NCBI GenBank assembly: GCA_964511665.1
Contig: CAZEHA010000088.1
Location: 1 to 6,955, forward strand
DNA from: JAGOEF01 sp964511665
Lineage (GTDB): Bacteria > Bacteroidota > Bacteroidia > Bacteroidales > ML635J-15
Direction: 5' to 3'
Length of the DNA stretch: 6,955 nt
Positions 6,816 to 6,955 of this stretch are shown here, one piece after another. The notes under the pieces were generated by a model, which searched no databases, had not been told where the DNA came from, and saw only the letters and a program-made list of their open reading frames with translations. Numbering within the stretch: the stretch's first letter is position 1; each line of letters begins with the position of its first letter. The translations under genes were made by a program, and so were the position numbers.

Positions 6816-6845
6816 CAAAAATATTGATGATATTATTTTTTTAAA
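6816..6845 (-). promoter_or_regulatory. Possible promoter of the TMTC-like gene
   Basis: On the minus strand TATTTTTG (6823 down to 6816) fits TAnnTTTG. TTTA (6845-6842), 18 bases upstream, is an imperfect -33 box. It would give a leader of about 43 nt before the ATG at 6766. The region is so AT-rich that a match by chance is plausible, so this is a candidate only. Confidence 0.35.
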
Positions 6846-6871
6846 CTATTGTATATCAGCACAGTTTGATG

Positions 6872-6895
6872 TTTTTTTTGTTTTTTTTAAAAAAA
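6872..6895. promoter_or_regulatory. T8-G-T8-A7 tract upstream of the outgoing promoter
   Basis: Two runs of eight T are separated by one G, and the second runs directly into seven A, so TTTTTTTAAAAAAA (6882-6895) is a 14-bp palindrome. Such phased A/T tracts bend DNA and, just upstream of a -33 box (6907), can act like an UP element. It lacks a GC stem, so it is not a standard terminator. The role is inferred from position only. Confidence 0.4.
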
Positions 6896-6906
6896 TAGTC
6901 AAAATA

Positions 6907-6939
6907 TTTGGTAAAATGTAAAAAGGGATATTATCTTTG
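6907..6939 (+). promoter_or_regulatory. Bacteroidota-type promoter firing rightward out of the window
   Basis: TTTG (6907-6910) and TATCTTTG (6932-6939) match the -33 TTTG and -7 TAnnTTTG boxes exactly, with 21 bases between them, the spacing typical of this phylum. Transcription should begin near 6945-6947. The first transcribed bases, CCCG (6944-6947) and CGGG (6952-6955), can form a short hairpin around AAAG. The gene served lies beyond the right edge. The A/T tract upstream and the GC-rich start suggest a strongly expressed product such as a stable RNA or ribosomal gene, but that is a guess. Confidence 0.78.
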
Positions 6940-6955
6940 CCGTCCCGAAAGCGGG

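Overview
The window most likely comes from a Bacteroidota (Bacteroidetes) chromosome. The signs are promoters with the phylum's TTTG / TAnnTTTG pattern, almost no Shine-Dalgarno sequences ahead of the genes, a tRNA without an encoded CCA end, and proteins in the style of that phylum: a MutL with a changed endonuclease motif, and a rhomboid with a 'GYxSLTxxEKxxLF' tail. Everything here looks chromosomal. I see no mobile element, CRISPR array or phage gene.

Layout. Positions 1-42 are the 3' half of a tRNA-Lys (anticodon CTT) on the + strand. Positions 43-274 are non-coding. They hold two purine-rich GAGT-type repeat tracts (51-79 and 232-258) around a segment with several inverted repeats (126-223). 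From 4062 down to 275 there are four tightly packed minus-strand genes: a 103-aa one-helix membrane protein, mutL, and two different rhomboid proteases. Their gaps are 4 nt, 11 nt and a 1-nt stop/start overlap, so they almost certainly form one operon, with a likely promoter at 4077-4110. A 178-bp gap (4063-4240) carries that promoter and no gene or clear terminator. The remaining large minus-strand gene (4241-6766) encodes an 841-aa polytopic membrane protein with TPR repeats. It resembles the TMTC family of GT-C O-mannosyltransferases. Positions 6767-6955 are a very AT-rich divergent promoter region. A strong + strand promoter there (6907-6939) fires out of the window.

Function. MutL is the mismatch-repair ATPase. 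The rhomboids are intramembrane serine proteases with intact catalytic Ser/His pairs. The small protein has unknown function. The TMTC-like protein probably transfers a sugar from a lipid carrier onto exported proteins at the periplasmic face. The repair and membrane-protease genes share a transcript, but nothing in the sequence shows a shared pathway. I found no clearly new system. The points most worth a second look are the altered MutL endonuclease site, the asymmetric rhomboid pair, the bacterial TMTC-like enzyme and the structured repeat-flanked segment after the tRNA.
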